Assembly: GCA_029204225.1 (NCBI GenBank)
Contig: CM055102.1
Location: forward strand, 62,605,168-62,669,167
Direction: 5' to 3'
Source: Diphasiastrum complanatum
Lineage: Eukaryota > Streptophyta > Lycopodiopsida > Lycopodiales > Lycopodiaceae
DNA: 64,000 nucleotides
Positions 23,901 to 36,384 of the stretch are shown here, in pieces. Every line of letters starts with the position of its first letter. The first letter of the stretch is position 1. The translations under genes and the position numbers were made by a program. The notes below the pieces were generated by a model. That model was not told the origin of the DNA and ran no database searches. It worked only from the letters and a program-made list of their open reading frames with translations.

Positions 23901-25036
23901 GTTTGAGATAACAGGCAAGGAGAATCTGGTTTGCAGGCTTACGAAAGCCTTGTATGGGCTCAAACAGGCGCCAAGGGCATGGTATAGCTGAATTGACTAG
24001 TACTTTGCAAGGCAAGGGTTTGAGAAGAGTAAGTCTGATTGCAATCTTTATGTCTTCAGGGAAGGAGAAGACTTTGTGGTTGTTGTGCTCTATGTGGATG
24101 ATCTACTCATCACGGGAAGCAATAAGAAGCTTATTGCTTGTGTTAAGAAAAATCTTTCTAGTGAGGTTGAGATGAAAGATTGGGGTTTGCTACACTATTG
24201 CCTAGGAGTTGAGGTTTGGAAAGGGAAGCGTTGTCTTTTTATCTCACAGGCAAAGTATGCACAGAAATTATTGAAGATGTTTAACATGCAAGAAAGGAAA
24301 CCAATCAGCACACCCATGGATGCAAGCAAGAAGCCATCAAAAGATGATGGTCCAACATTTGCAGATGAGACGCTCTATCGTCAATTGGTGGGTAGCCTGA
24401 TTTACCTTACTACCACCAGGCCAGATATTGCTTATGCGGTTGGGATTGCAAGTCAATTCATGAGTAAGCCTGCCGAAGCACATTGGAAGGCAGCCAAGCG
24501 GATCCTAGGATATGTGAGAGGGACAATGACTTATGGGATTGGATATACAGATGATGGGGACCTTCAGCTGGAGGGTTATTCAGTTTTTGATTGGGCAGGT
24601 GATAGAGACGATCGCAGATCGACGACAAACTATTGTTTTAGCCTAGGTGCAGGGGCTATATCATGGTGTAGCAAGAAGCAGCCTACTATTGCTCTATCAT
24701 CTATCGAAGTTGAGTACAGGGCGACTATGAGGTCCGCCTGTGAAGCCACTACTTAAGGACATGCAGATTGCTCAAGTAAGACCTACATTGTTACATTGTG
24801 ATAACCAAAGTTGCATTCAGCTTGCGAGGAATCCAGTCTATCATGCACGGACGGAGCACATAGAGGTGGACCAACATTTCATATGAGAGAAAGTGCACAG
24901 TGGGGAGATCGAGCTAGTTTATTGTGACACCAACGACCAGATAGCTGATATTTTATTAAACCACTTAGTAAAGATAAGTTTGAAAAGTTCAGAACTTTGT
25001 TGGGTGTCAGTTTGAATAAAATTGCCATTAAGGGGG
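20935..25036 (+). pseudogene. Copia B gag-pol, multiply broken, protease present
   Basis: Begins MASLGESLLGESSKLDGTNY at 20935 and loses 2 bp near 21000. Gag ends prematurely at TAG 21606, and the CCHC knuckle has TGA where the family has Trp (about 21703). The protease is retained (WYIDFGASKHMT, about 21858; the family motif is DSGAS, so Ser is replaced by Phe). It continues with the pre-integrase VPGLAKNLLSVG and LWHERYGHLSYKSL, a frame change near 22590, integrase (SDKGGEYISDEF, PQQNGVAERKN), RT (LYVDDLLITGS about 24085; NGHL region with a 4-bp loss) and RNase H (AISWCSKKQP, LSSIEVEY). It shares with Copia A the frameshift after DYDETF and the WYS-stop. Confidence 0.92.
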
Positions 25037-25038
25037 TT

Positions 25039-25440
25039 TGTTGAAGACTAATGCCTATTTTACCCCTTTGGCTAAGCACTAGTTAAGTTGTAAGTTGTAC
25101 ATAACTCATGGGGCATGTTGTTAAATAAATACATGGGACCCCCCTTTTTGTAAGTTGAGTAAATTAGTGCAAGTGGCCCACTTGGCCAAGTAGCTCACTC
25201 CTATGGTTGACACCTAGACCTTCTATGCATGTAAGTGAGGTGCTTGCCTCACAAGGGATTTGGAGGACCCACGCTCTCATCTCTCTCTCTAGCAATTCAT
25301 TTCTTCTTCTAACTTTTGGTAAAGGTGCTTATGCAATTCTCCTTGTGTGTGATGTTTTCCATAGCCAAGTTTCTCAAGCTTTCATAGTTGATCTAGTATT
25401 AAAGTTAAGATATTCCATAGCTGGGTCTTGCAAATCATCA
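25039..25440 (+). repeat. Copia B right LTR
   Basis: 402 bp, TGTTGAAGAC...AAATCATCA; the polypurine tract ttaaggggg lies just upstream. Confidence 0.92.
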
Positions 25441-25709
25441 CTGGAATCCACCTGAAATAGTGCGCTTGAGATCAAGCCAAAGGACTGGCAATTGGGCGTT
25501 CTAAAACCCTGGAAAAAACAGCAGAGAGGGCGCCCAATCTTCTCGAAAATTCTGGTCTCTTCCAAGCTAAGAAATCCGACCAGGTGGGCGCTCCAAAATC
25601 AGATCCAGAATTCCTCTTAGTACTTGCTGATAGAAGAGAAATCACCTATGGAAGACGTAGAGGATGCCCCTACCACAATATTGGTCTAACATCTATGCTC
25701 TGAATCCAG
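25441..25709 (-). pseudogene. Gypsy-1 5' leader and primer-binding region
   Basis: Leader sequence of Gypsy-1 between its 5' LTR and the Copia B insertion. On the minus strand the bases next to the LTR read CTGGATTCAGAGCATAG, a degenerate match to the initiator-Met primer site (TGGTATCAGAGC). No coding seen. Confidence 0.6.
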
Positions 25710-26101
25710 TGTTAGGAACAACATAACCACGTCGAAGGCAAAGCTAGTGTGACCCACCTAGCCAATGCACTCTTTTATAGAATGCCCCTCCTAGCCCAGT
25801 GTGAGTTTGCATGGGAGTGGTAGGTAGTAGTTACTGCCAACACCCAACTGTTCATGCTGCATGCACTAGATTACTATTGCATGTGGGGTCCCAGTCCATC
25901 ACTGATGGATTGCATGGCCCCTGATTGTCATGCATGCGTCCGCGTGTGTCTGCATGCATATGCATGTGTCCGCATGGGCATTACTGGCCCTCATACGAAC
26001 TGAATGGTATGCATGCATGCCTCCCACATTGTCCTCTGCCCTCTGATGGTTAGGTGTTCCCAGATGTACTGTTGGGTTGGTACTGTTACGGTCTCGTAAC
26101 A
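25710..26101 (-). repeat. Gypsy-1 5' LTR
   Basis: 392 bp, TGTTAGGAAC...CTCGTAACA, partner of 6028-6421; followed by target duplicate AAGTG at 26102-26106. Confidence 0.93.
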
Positions 26102-26380
26102 AAGTGTACAAGGCAATAGCTAGGGCACAAGAATACTAATAAAAGGCAGCAAAGAAACTATGAAGGATGCTATCTTTAGGAAGGAGATTAGGTTTCATTT
26201 GAATTTGATAAGAAGAGGTTAAAAGGAAAGGAGTATCTTTATCTCAAGTTTGCTCCTAGATATCATGTTCCTTTCCATGTGACAATTTGACAAAGATAAT
26301 CAATGATGTAGTTCATCATTTGGCTATCCCCCATTAGGAATCGCATAAGCATTCTATCTGAGCCTCCTCGACTTTTGAGG
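26102..26380 (+). pseudogene. Old Gypsy integrase remnant, right half
   Basis: Plus-strand sequence resuming directly after the Gypsy-1 target duplicate reads VYKAIARAQEY, then, in changing frames with stops, FEFDKKRLKGKEYLYLKFAP and INDV-like residues. These match the C-terminal tail of Ty3/Gypsy integrases (VGDxVxLxxxKxRLKGxxKLAPRYxGPFxV). It continues the fragment at 5880-6027. Confidence 0.65.
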
Positions 26381-28812
26381 CTTATCAAGCACATGAAAGA
26401 AAAAAGGAGATAGCACATTGAAGTGCCTCTTGATATTCAAGGATATTTACTAGGCATTGCATTGTTCCCTTTTGGGAGGGAGCAATGTATTTCTAGTAGA
26501 TTTGAGTTCTTAGGAACACATTCTTGTTCTCATGAATGTTTGTGTCTCATGTACCAACATTCCCAAAGCATTCCGTCATGGTGGGAACTCGTTCTTTGGC
26601 CTGCAATTAGCTTGATGACATTTGATCTAGGCCTTGAGGACCTAATCTTTATGAAGATAGTTATTCTTTCTATGGCAGAGCTTGTTCCAAAATGTCCATG
26701 CCTTGCGTGATAGGCTTGTCTGGAGTCTAGGATTTAGTGAAGCCATGTATTGCAGATCATATTAAGCAAGGGTAGATAGGTCCCACTGTCCAGTTTAGCT
26801 GGGAAAAAGCCATGATGATGTTTCATTTGTACCATAGTCACAGAAAATTTGAATTAATATTCATTCGTAATCCAAAAGATTCAAACTGAGCAGTTTTTTG
26901 GGGAAAACAAAGCGGGTAAATTATCATGAAAGGATCTTGTTTTATCAAGGTTTTAGGGAATCGGGATGTTAGATTATGCTAAAAGTCAATTTTTAGTGAT
27001 AGTACCAGATAGAGATACAGATAGGGTGATATGGTTATTGATATCCTAAACCTCTTAAGATTCGAATGTAGTCACTTTTAGATATATAATTACACAAATT
27101 TTCAGCAATTCCAATCACTGTACACAAATTTTCACCAGCCCAGTTACATTTGGAACTAAATTATCAATTTTTATTCTGCAGAATTTTGTGACTATGGTTT
27201 GTTCCTGTAATTTCTACAGTCTCAGAAATGTTCCCATGTGAAGGGGTCCAGGTGTTTCCCCGTTCCCATTTCTTGGCAAATATGTATTCAACGGACATCA
27301 TAGTGAAGAACAATTTAAAGATAATCCCTTTCGAAAGAAGCCTATAATGAAGCATTTCTGGTTCAGGGCAACCGATTCAGCAAGATAGGGGATGCATGAC
27401 CACCTAATATTCCAACAAGAAACTATATCGACTTGTCTAGTAGATTCTTAATGGAATTTTATATTTAGTTTATGCATGAGTGTATTATGAGAAATCTTAA
27501 TTATTGGTAAAATTTGGACTAGAATATGGAAATGTCACCTCAGGCTTTCGGCTGAGAATGGTTTTTCCAATTGAATGAATCATGAATAAGTGTGGAAAGT
27601 TGTGTATGTCCCATGTTGTTTGGGTTAGTGGACATTATTTCATACAAGCCTGAATCTTCTGACTCTACGAAAGAATCATGCTCCAGTGAGAGATTCTTCA
27701 CAGAAACGAAGACGTTTTTGATTATCTTTGCATCATTAGTGTGGCCTTGAGTGAGAGCTGGAGATACCATTCACCCATTATGGGTCAGATGTCACTTGAG
27801 CAAGATCTTAGGCAGTTAGAAAGACCTGGAAATCCTGTACCCGTGTTATTGTAAGTGCATGTATCTAAATCAACAAAAAGTTGCAAGTTTATGATGTTGG
27901 GCTATCTAAGTCAGCTACTTGACACACTTTGAAAGAACTGGGTGCGAGGTTTACTGCATTGGGCATGTATAGGAGTATATTATTGTCTAGCTGACTCCCT
28001 GCACATAAACTTAAAATAAAACTAGAGCAGGAAGTTTATCACCCTCATGCTGCTTTCTATATTGGTGGATGTCTTGTATAAGCTCAATCTCCCACCACCA
28101 AATGATTTCTAGATTGGGCTAAAAACCCACTCTAAACTGGAGTTTGATTGTCTTCTTCGTGGGCGTTAATCTTCTTTTAGCAAGGATCTTCTTACCGAAT
28201 TGATGCTGGAAATAGTTTTCCTTTTCTTTTCCATGATAGTAGCTTTTTGAATCCTCTCCTCAAGATAAGGAGCCAGTTTTGAAGCTGTGAATATTTGATT
28301 CGATCTCAGCGATATCTTGGCCAGGGTTCCTGGATAGCTGCATTTAATGTTCCAAAAGGACTATTTTTTAAGTATGATTTATCATTTCTTTCTCAACAAT
28401 CTCATGGTTAGCCCATGAATTATATCGACTGGTGACAGCTGAATCTCATCTCCAGGGTTGAAATTTAGCAGTGTGTTTTATTCATTAAACCACTGGAAAT
28501 ACCAAAGTGATAGCTAGAAATTGAAGGGGAGTGTAGTCTGGTTCTGGTCTTTGAGCTTTGAGATTTGAAACCTATTGTCAACAAACTATGGAATCTGGTT
28601 TTCGTCCTAACCAGTCTAGAATGAATATGATCTAGATAGCCTATGATTTAATGCCTGAATCCAGAATCAAGTGCATGTAAGTTGGATTAATCTATGTTTG
28701 GTTGACTTTTTTCTGGATTTCGATTAATTATGTAGTATAAATGCATTTTTGTTTATTGAATGCTATATTATTGTTTTGATTTAGATCCTTTGACTTTTGT
28801 GGTTGAGTGTAT
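26381..28812. other. Stretch without recognisable genes
   Basis: AT-rich DNA with short frames on both strands (26423-26710 plus, 27540-27770 minus) that match nothing I know. The first part may still be decayed Gypsy. No kinase 5' exon is recognisable here, although this lies upstream of the kinase exons on the same strand. Confidence 0.5.
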
Positions 28813-28820
28813 ATTGTTTC

Positions 28821-28880
28821 CATAGTTGCAGCGAATCGCGATTCGCCAGCTTCGCGATTCGGGAATCGCGATTCGCTGCA
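28821..28880. repeat. hAT-2 left terminal and subterminal repeats
   Basis: Terminus CATAGTTGCAGCG, then repeated AATCGCGATTCG words able to pair with one another. Counterpart at 33050-33118 on the right. Subterminal repeats of hAT elements are transposase binding sites in known members; that role here is inference. Confidence 0.8.
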
Positions 28881-29753
28881 GCGAATTGTGGACAGAATCG
28901 TTAAAAAAAAAAACCAGAAACCCGAATTTCGGCCTCCTCGCGCACAGAACCGCGCCAACAGTGGAGGAGGCAAATTTTTTTCTGAGAGCTGTGGGAGTCT
29001 AATCTTCGCAAGTGAATACTTGGCAGGCATCTACTCGACGATACGGAGTTGGTGTGCACGATGCCGGGTGGGTCTGAGCTACGTGGAGAGCGAAACGACC
29101 AATTTTCGATATTTGGTAAGTGTAGGCTTGATTTTTTGCAATTGTTGACATTGAGCTGTAGGCAACCAAATCAAGCGTAGTTTGGCTCTAGACCACCTTT
29201 CTTGACGCCCATCGTGATTCCTATAGCGTCAGTTTCAGCCGTTACGACACGCCTAGTGAGATTTGAACATCACATTCCAAATGCTTGTGTATTTTGGCCA
29301 TTTTCACAGAATGGCTTGTTGGAAACCGAGTGAGGTGATGTCTGAGCCTAGAATGCATTTCCACATGCTTGCACAGACTCCTATGACCTCCGTTCCGCCC
29401 GTCTACGTCCGTATCACAAATTTCAATTTTCATGCCCTGATTCCATACTTTTTAGGGTTTAGGCGTGGACCATCGTGCAAACATCTGCTAGGGGCGCTGT
29501 TTAGGCCCACACTGCACTCCTTTATGCCTGCACGGACTCCGACGCTAACGTCAGTCGCCTGTTATCCCTCATACAGAAATTATTCTATTTCACGCCCTAA
29601 TCTCATGTTCTTCTTTGGCACTTGATATAATGTGTGAACTGGAATCGTTTTGATGTATGCTCTAGTATTTTGAGCTCTATTTGAGCTCATGTTGTTCAAT
29701 GCAATGTATTTTTTTTCTATTGAACGTTTGCCTAATTATTTGTTGTTTGCAAG

Positions 29754-32470
29754 TTGAGGGTCGTGTTGATACGATGCCAGTGCGGGACCAAGGCCTTTGG
29801 GCCGAGGTTGAGATATACACAGCAGAGAGGGGTTAGGCCCAGGCAGCAGACCCTTGATCGATGCGGCTGGCAGAGAGAGCAGCAGGCCCGTTGCACTCGA
29901 CTGTGTGGCCAGTTCTTTTACAAGTGCGACATTGCCTTTGCTGTTGCTGACACTTGGGTGTTCAGGGAAATCTGTGCACAGATGGCGGCCGTGGATGCTA
30001 CATGGACACCTCCCAGGCGAGAGGCACTACGAGGCAGGTTGCTTCGTCAGGAGGAGGAAACCATCACGCGGGAGTTGAGTTCCATTCGCTCAGCTTGGCA
30101 GCAGTAAGTAACTTGTCTTTGTAATCTCTTTGCATGTGTTTAGGATTTACTGGTGCCGCAATTTTTGCATGTAGCTAATGGGTGTTTTGCGGCAGGTATG
30201 GATGCACGATATTGAGTGATGGATGGACCGACATTCGTCGGCGATCCGTCATCAATGTCTTGGTTTCTTGCCCGCTTGGCACAGTATTCCTACGTGGCGT
30301 GAATGCCACTCGAGGTGGTGACGCCATCACAGCCGATTTCATATGGGAGGTCATTAGAGATGTTATTGCTGACATCGGAGTTGAGCACGTGGTTCAGGTT
30401 GTCACCGACAACGCCTCGAACATGCAAGCAGATGGGCGAGATTATGATGAGGGAGCACCCTAGCATTGTGTGGACACCCTGTGCTGCACATTGCATAGAC
30501 TTGCTCATCCATGACCTGCGTGCGCTTCCATGGATCAGAGAGGTATAGTTTGTTCTATTTGCTATGCTTTCTTCCTTCGATGTTGCTAACCACATCTCAA
30601 CTATTGTCTAAACTTTTTTACTGGGTGTTTGTGTTGCAGAACACTTCTACTGCCATGTGCCTGGTCACTTTTGTCACCAGGAAGAGGCGTGTGTTGTCCC
30701 TGTTCCGCACCTTCTCCACCCTAAACTTGAAGAAGCCCGCACCCACGCGCTTTGCGTTTTACTTCTTGGTGCTAGAGCGATTGGTTGTGGTGAAGGACGC
30801 ATTGTGGCCGATGGTTTCCAACGTGGCCTTCCGAGACTTTACAGACCTCCCCCATTCGGCATTTTTCCAGTCCACTGTGTACGGCGACGAGTTCTGGAGA
30901 GCTGCTGAGGAGATTAGTGGGACCTACTACCCATTTACAGAATGCTGCGCCTGGTAGACTGAGGGGTGCACCCTCGGTCTCATTTACATGGACCGCATCG
31001 GCGAGGGGATTCTGTTGTCACCCTTGGACGAGCACAGGTATGACTCTTCAGTGTCTAGTTTGTAGCACCGGGGATGGGTGGAGTACACGGAGTGCGTATG
31101 GCCCGGACCAGGTACGTGTGAGAAATCGGTTGGTAGCAATGTTACTGCAGTATTGTACTCATTGGTAGTGTCTGAAGTCGAGGGGTCTTACATGTGCCAT
31201 GTTTTTCCTTTTGCCAACAGGTCCGATGTTGGCCAACATTGCAAGCCAGCTGCTCGCATTTGAGCGCTTCCAGTTTCCTTTCGATGGAGAGCAGAGTCGG
31301 CGGAGGGAGGATCAGCTGAGGCCCGTTACATGGTGGTGCATCCACGGGCGCAACACAGGTGACCTGAGGCGATTGGCTGAGAGAGTCCTTGCACAAGACT
31401 GTTCTACAGGAGCTTGTGAGCGGAATTGGAGCACCTAGGCCTTGTATCACACGTAGAAGAGGAACAGGTTGTCCATCGAGCAGTGTAGGCGGTTGGTGTT
31501 TGTGAACACCAACGGCCGTATGCTGAGGCGCACACGAGGAGAGGGTCAGATGCTCGAGGTGAGTCACATCATAACCCCTTTTTTCTTGGTATGCTTTGAT
31601 GAATTGATTTGCTTTCAAAATATGCAGTGAGTTGCACAATACCTGCCTGACAACAATGTATTGTTTTTGGTTGCAGGTGGACCTTGACACTTGCTTGGTG
31701 GATTCGATAGCTGCTGCTCCTTGGGCACCACCCACACAGGAGGAGATGGATGATGAGATCCATAGAGAGCTCTACAGACAGGCACAGGCTGACGCACGGG
31801 CTTCACGACAGCAGAGGAGGATAGAGAGGCAAAGGGAGAGGGCTGAGGAGGGAGATGACGAGGTCTCGGAAGGTGGAGAGATGCTCGGGGCAAACTATGT
31901 GGAGGAGGAGGAGTGGGTTGAGGGAGATACAGAGGAGGACGAGGAGATGTGGGCGGAGGCACAAGGGGATGACTTGGCTGACCTGCTGGTGGACCTTGAT
32001 GCAGAGACTGAGGAGGACCCAGCCATTCCTGCACGTAGGCCTAGGGGGAGACCTAGAGGTTCTAGGAGGGGGGGGCTGAGTACTCTTTTTGTAGACAGGA
32101 GTGGACCATCACAGGGAGCCGTCGGCCAGGCATCATCACAGTGGGTAAGGCCATCCCAGGGCGTAGGGTCACAGCCACGTGACACACAGGCACGACGGAG
32201 TAGACACAGGTCTGGGGGCAGCCAGATGGGGGCCAGAGGAGGGGAGAGAGGCAGAGGCAGAGGCAGAGGCAGAGGCAGAGGTAGAGGTAGAGGCAGGGGG
32301 AGGGGGGTGGTCTAGAGCCAGGGCACGCAGCAGGGATCCAGAGCACGCAGCAGAGCCAGGGCCACACCACGGCATATGGCTCCCTCCAGTTCCGATTCAT
32401 CTGCGGACCCATGGGATTTGCAGTCCACAGATTCGGATATTTATCCTACCATGACTCTGACGAGCCTTAG
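29754..32470 (+). pseudogene. hAT-2 transposase (DUF659 and hAT dimerisation domains), broken
   Basis: Exon 1 (about 29810-30103) encodes QFFYKCDIAFAVADTWVFRE. Exon 2 (from about 30197) encodes YGCTILSDGWTD, the DUF659 hallmark, and VVQVVTDNASN, with a frameshift near 30435 before WTPCAAHCIDLLIHDL. Exon 3 (from about 30640) encodes KKPAPTRFAFYFLVLERL and DFTDLPHSAFF. About 205 bp present in copy 1 (820-1020), including RWDYFHRPIHA, are missing near 31055. The dimerisation part (SQLLAFERFQFPFD, CERNWST) has a TAG at about 31437, and the Arg/Gly-rich tail stops early at about 32313. Predicted role of an intact version: cut-and-paste transposition in the nucleus. Not functional. Confidence 0.88.
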
Positions 32471-32633
32471 TTATATAGTTTTCATTACGTTCATGGAACA
32501 TCATTGTACCCCTTTTTGGTGCCATGTGGCCCGATATTATATATTATGATGATCCTATTCACAACATTGTCGTGATTCAGTATTGTTCTTTGTGGTTTTA
32601 GTTCAGTAACTTTGGTTTTATGGTTTATGATTT

Positions 32634-32639
<6 letters not shown>

Positions 32640-32706
<67 letters not shown>
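32640..32706. repeat. (AG)n microsatellite inside hAT-2
   Basis: About 65 bp of AG after the same ggtttatgatttatggt sequence as at 2565-2580 in copy 1. Confidence 0.95.
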
Positions 32707-32708
<2 letters not shown>

Positions 32709-33049
32709 GAGAGTATGGTTGTTTTGTCAAAAATTGTTTCATTTAAGGCTAACGTTCAGAATGATTTTCAGCATGGTTTTAGTTCCGTTTGTTGTGAATC
32801 GTGATTAGAGAGAGAGATAGAGAGAGGGAGAATCAGAGAAAGGGAGATTCCCGCTATGTTCACTGGGAATGCCCCAATGTGTTCTCTTTTTTTTTATATG
32901 GGATGCAGCTTTAGCGTAAAGGGACCATCCTGAACCTGAAACAGTCGGCAAACTACACAATCATATTCCCCTCGATCAGAGCTTTCATCTGATACCCATA
33001 TTGCACAAAAAAATCTCAAAAAAAAAAAAAATCGATTCTACACGATTCT

Positions 33050-33118
33050 GGGAAAATCCCGAATCGCGAATCGGGATCGCGATTCTGATCGCGATTTGCG
33101 AATTGCGCTGTAACTATA
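33050..33118. repeat. hAT-2 right terminal and subterminal repeats
   Basis: Contains gaatcgcgaatcgggatcgcgattc and ends GCGCTGTAACTATA; inverted relative to 28821-28880. Confidence 0.8.
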
Positions 33119-33445
33119 ATTGTTTTCAAGCTTTACCTTATGACATCACTGACTTCTCGATTTAAATTTATGAAATTGGATATATTCTGTTGTCACAAAC
33201 AGATATCATCTATGTAGTACAAATGCATGTATGCAATAATCACAATCAATAAATTTGATGTGCAGTAAATACATTAAAAGGGCTCTTACTCAACCATAGG
33301 ACATGTTTGCTCAAATGTCTCTTAGCGACTGAAGTTAACAATCTTTGCTGATCTTTTGTAGAATGATAAATTTGAGTGTTTTTTGTTCTTTGAAGTGCTT
33401 GGGAGGCCTAAATGCATCATTTGGTAATTCCTCTATTTTGTGCAG

Positions 33446-36314
33446 ATGGAGTTCTTCCACTTCTTTGGCCCATCAGAATGAAGATTGCCTTGGGTGCTGC
33501 AAAAGGGCTGGCATTTCTTCATGGAGCTAAAAAGCCTGTTATTTATCGCGACTTCAAGACATCTAATATTCTTTTAGATTCTGTTAGTATTTGCAGAACC
33601 CCAGTTTTCTCCTTGAGTTTTGGTGGTTATTCTTTTAATGTTGAAGAGCATCTGTATTCCACTATTGGATATTCTTAGAACGGACACATATTTGGGATAT
33701 GACTGTTGCTCAAAGTATTTGAAAGGTTGCCACTTGATTGAGTTGATTCATGCGGTTTATGCTTGGTAGTAACATGCATCTTTTGGATGTGTTAGTTGTT
33801 CAAAGTATTTGAAGCATTGCTTGATTTATAACCTATTTTGGGGTGATGCATGCTTAGTTGGTTCAAGGTTGTTCTAGGAAATTCTTACTGAGCATCTAAC
33901 CTCTATCTAAATGTGGGATATGTCATGCGTGCTGAGTGCACCTTTCAGTGAGGTGGTTGAGTAATAAGTTGTATGATCTACTTGGGTTGACTTAAGAGGT
34001 TTTGTGGGGCCTTCGATTGAAGGGCTTTACCAAGCTGAGCTTTTTTGTATCTATTTCTGTTATTTCTGATGAATGAAGTTACTGATCTCTCTGTTACATT
34101 TTCAGGAGTACACTGCAAAACTTTCTGATTTTGGGTTAGCAAAGGATGGCCCAGAAGGCGACAAAACACATGTTTCCACTCGGGTCATGGGAACGTATGG
34201 TTATGCAGCACCTGAGTATGTTATGACTGGTATGGTGGATCTTGAGTAATCTATAACCATCTAGGTCATACCCTCCCGTATGTGTAGTTTGCAACATTTA
34301 TGTCAAACGTACAATCAGATCATGAGCTTGAATAAATGGATTTGCTTTGGATCCTGGCCATCAAACATAACTGAATTCTTAGAAAACTGTATTTGGTTTT
34401 ATCAAAACAAGTTGGAAATATGGAGAGCAAGTGGTAGAAAGAAATGCCATGAGTACTTGGAAGAATGTGAAGTAACGTTGCATAAAATTTTTGATTACAT
34501 GATCCCCTTAAAATCTGTGATTGTTTTCAAATTTAGAAATTTATGTAATGCATTCTTAGTTTGAGTTATTGTTGACAATACCCGATTATTAGAGGGGCCT
34601 AGGGGACTTTGTGGGATGATCGAGAGAAGTGAACACAGAGCCTGGAATTAGTGAAAGCACTATGCCTGCATGGAGTGCAGATACACCAGCAAGAGACCAA
34701 CCTCCTGGAAGGACGACATTGGCAGGGAGAGGAGGGATGGGGTTCCTGCTGGAAGGTCATGAGCATCCACAGACAGGTCAGGTTACCGTCTTAGAGGCCA
34801 CGAGCTACCGGCATAGAGTTTGGGAGCCCTGATGTTGCAGGAACAAGGTAGAAGAAGCCTGAAGGGTTAGGAAAGAGAATCTAATCACACATTGGTTTCT
34901 GAAAGAGGTGAGATGAAACCTTTTGAAACTGATTTACCTCGATAACTTACATCCTGAATAGTTTCAAATGCATACAAATTTGGTGCCTTGGTTTTGTTAA
35001 ATATGATGAAATGCATAGTGATTTTTGGGAGTCTGGCATTGCCAACTTTATTATCCTGGTTGGTTCGTTCAATCTGTGACCTTCGAAAAAGCTGAGATCA
35101 GCTAAAATTAGTTTTGCTATTGGAAGATGTCCCTGGTTCTAATTTTTAAAAGATTGCTGATTATTTTAAGTGTAAGCTACTTGGATTTTAAGGTAGAAGC
35201 AAAACCATAACTAAGCATTAATATAGGAAATGTATGACAAACTCTGAGTTTTAAAAACACTGAAACATTCTATGGTCGGCTACTAGTGAATAGGCTATTA
35301 TAAAGGAACAATGCCTTCCTTTATTTAGGTAGTTTTAGAGCTTGGAGGCACTCCTATTAAGGCTAGCCATCACCCTTGACACTAATGAAACCTTTGGGCT
35401 TCTGGTCAGTCTTGAAATTTGAGACAGAGCTCGCACACTCTGGGGATAGTATAATCTAAAATAAGTCGAGTTTCTATGCTTTGATTAAAGTTACTGTTTG
35501 TATTTTTGAAAATAGGTAACAGTTTCCTTCTTTGCTTTCTGGTTTATACTCCGTTGGAGCAGGATAGTGCTGTCAAGTTTAAAGGCCATATTTTGCTGCA
35601 ACCTCTCTTCCAAGTAGTAGTAAACCAAAATTGTGATATATTGCGGCTGGTGGGCATATGATTATTATGTGGCAAGGGAAGCTGTGGAAAGTATTAGTAT
35701 AACCTTTCCCCAAATGTCATAGTAGTTCTTGCTTATGTAAAGTAAAGCTTCTAAAAGCCCAACAATTCTACGTCACGTAGTCAATGCTATATCTCAGAAA
35801 TGTAGAACGACAACTGGGTGAGACCTCAACAAGACTTGACGAAAAATTTGTCACAATTGTGATTTTTAAATACCATCTATTTTGCACCATTCACTTTACT
35901 GGATGCTACTTTTTCTATGCTACATGTGCTCATCTGTGCAGAAGTGCATCTTGTAGAGATGCTGCTATTAGAACTTCTATTGAGAAAAGTGGTAGTGCTA
36001 TGGGGAAACCTCCTTTGTCGTTTTAATTGTGAAAGGCACTCCCCAACTATAGATTTTTTCTGTTACACTTTCTTGGATTACTGTGTGTACAATAATCTTT
36101 AACTTCGTAAGATACTGAACCCTCTTCCCAAACTCGTGAAATCCATCTAGCTTGTGGGAATGCAACTCCTCCCTACCGTATGCCACTGCATATTTCCCTT
36201 ACCTGTTTTTCTGGTTCGTGGATCACACAATTATTATCAGGTTGATGAAGCTCTTAACTTGATTTCTATACCTCTGACCCATTTGGTCTCATGTGGCGAC
36301 TAATAGGGCTCCCC

Positions 36315-36384
<70 letters not shown>

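Larger units (their letters stand above)
20071..25440 (+). mobile_element. Copia B: Ty1/Copia retrotransposon inserted in Gypsy-1 leader
   Basis: 5370 bp with LTRs of 404 and 402 bp of the same family as Copia A. Flanks are GCTGA (20066-20070) and CTGGA (25441-25445), not a clean duplication; loss of one G on the left could explain this. The primer binding site reads TGCTATTAGAGCAGG, two changes from the usual TGGTATCAGAGC. Confidence 0.92.
6028..26101 (-). mobile_element. Gypsy-1: complete Ty3/Gypsy LTR retrotransposon, interrupted by three insertions
   Basis: Bounded by LTRs of 394 and 392 bp that start TGTTAGGAAC and end TCTCGTAACA, with a perfect 5-bp target duplication AAGTG (6023-6027 and 26102-26106). 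Coding order on the minus strand from right to left is gag, protease, RT, RNase H, integrase. Removing the three inserted elements (4070, 5089 and 5370 bp) leaves about 5.5 kb, a normal size for a plant Gypsy element. All coding parts carry stops or shifts. It inserted into an older Gypsy integrase. Confidence 0.93.
28821..33118 (+). mobile_element. hAT-2: complete but inactive hAT element
   Basis: 4298 bp, flanked by an 8-bp target duplication with one mismatch (ATTGTTTC at 28813-28820, ATTGTTTT at 33119-33126), the size used by hAT elements. Terminal inverted repeats begin CATAGTTGCAGCG on the left and TATAGTTACAGCG on the right, followed on both sides by arrays of the palindromic word GAATCGCGATTC. 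Inside are a DUF659/hAT transposase gene and an (AG)n tract. It lies just upstream of, probably within an intron of, the kinase gene. Confidence 0.88.

Noticed and set aside
34629-34832. A small gene in the kinase intron
   Set aside because: GC-richer 67-codon frame with no recognisable domain or splice context.
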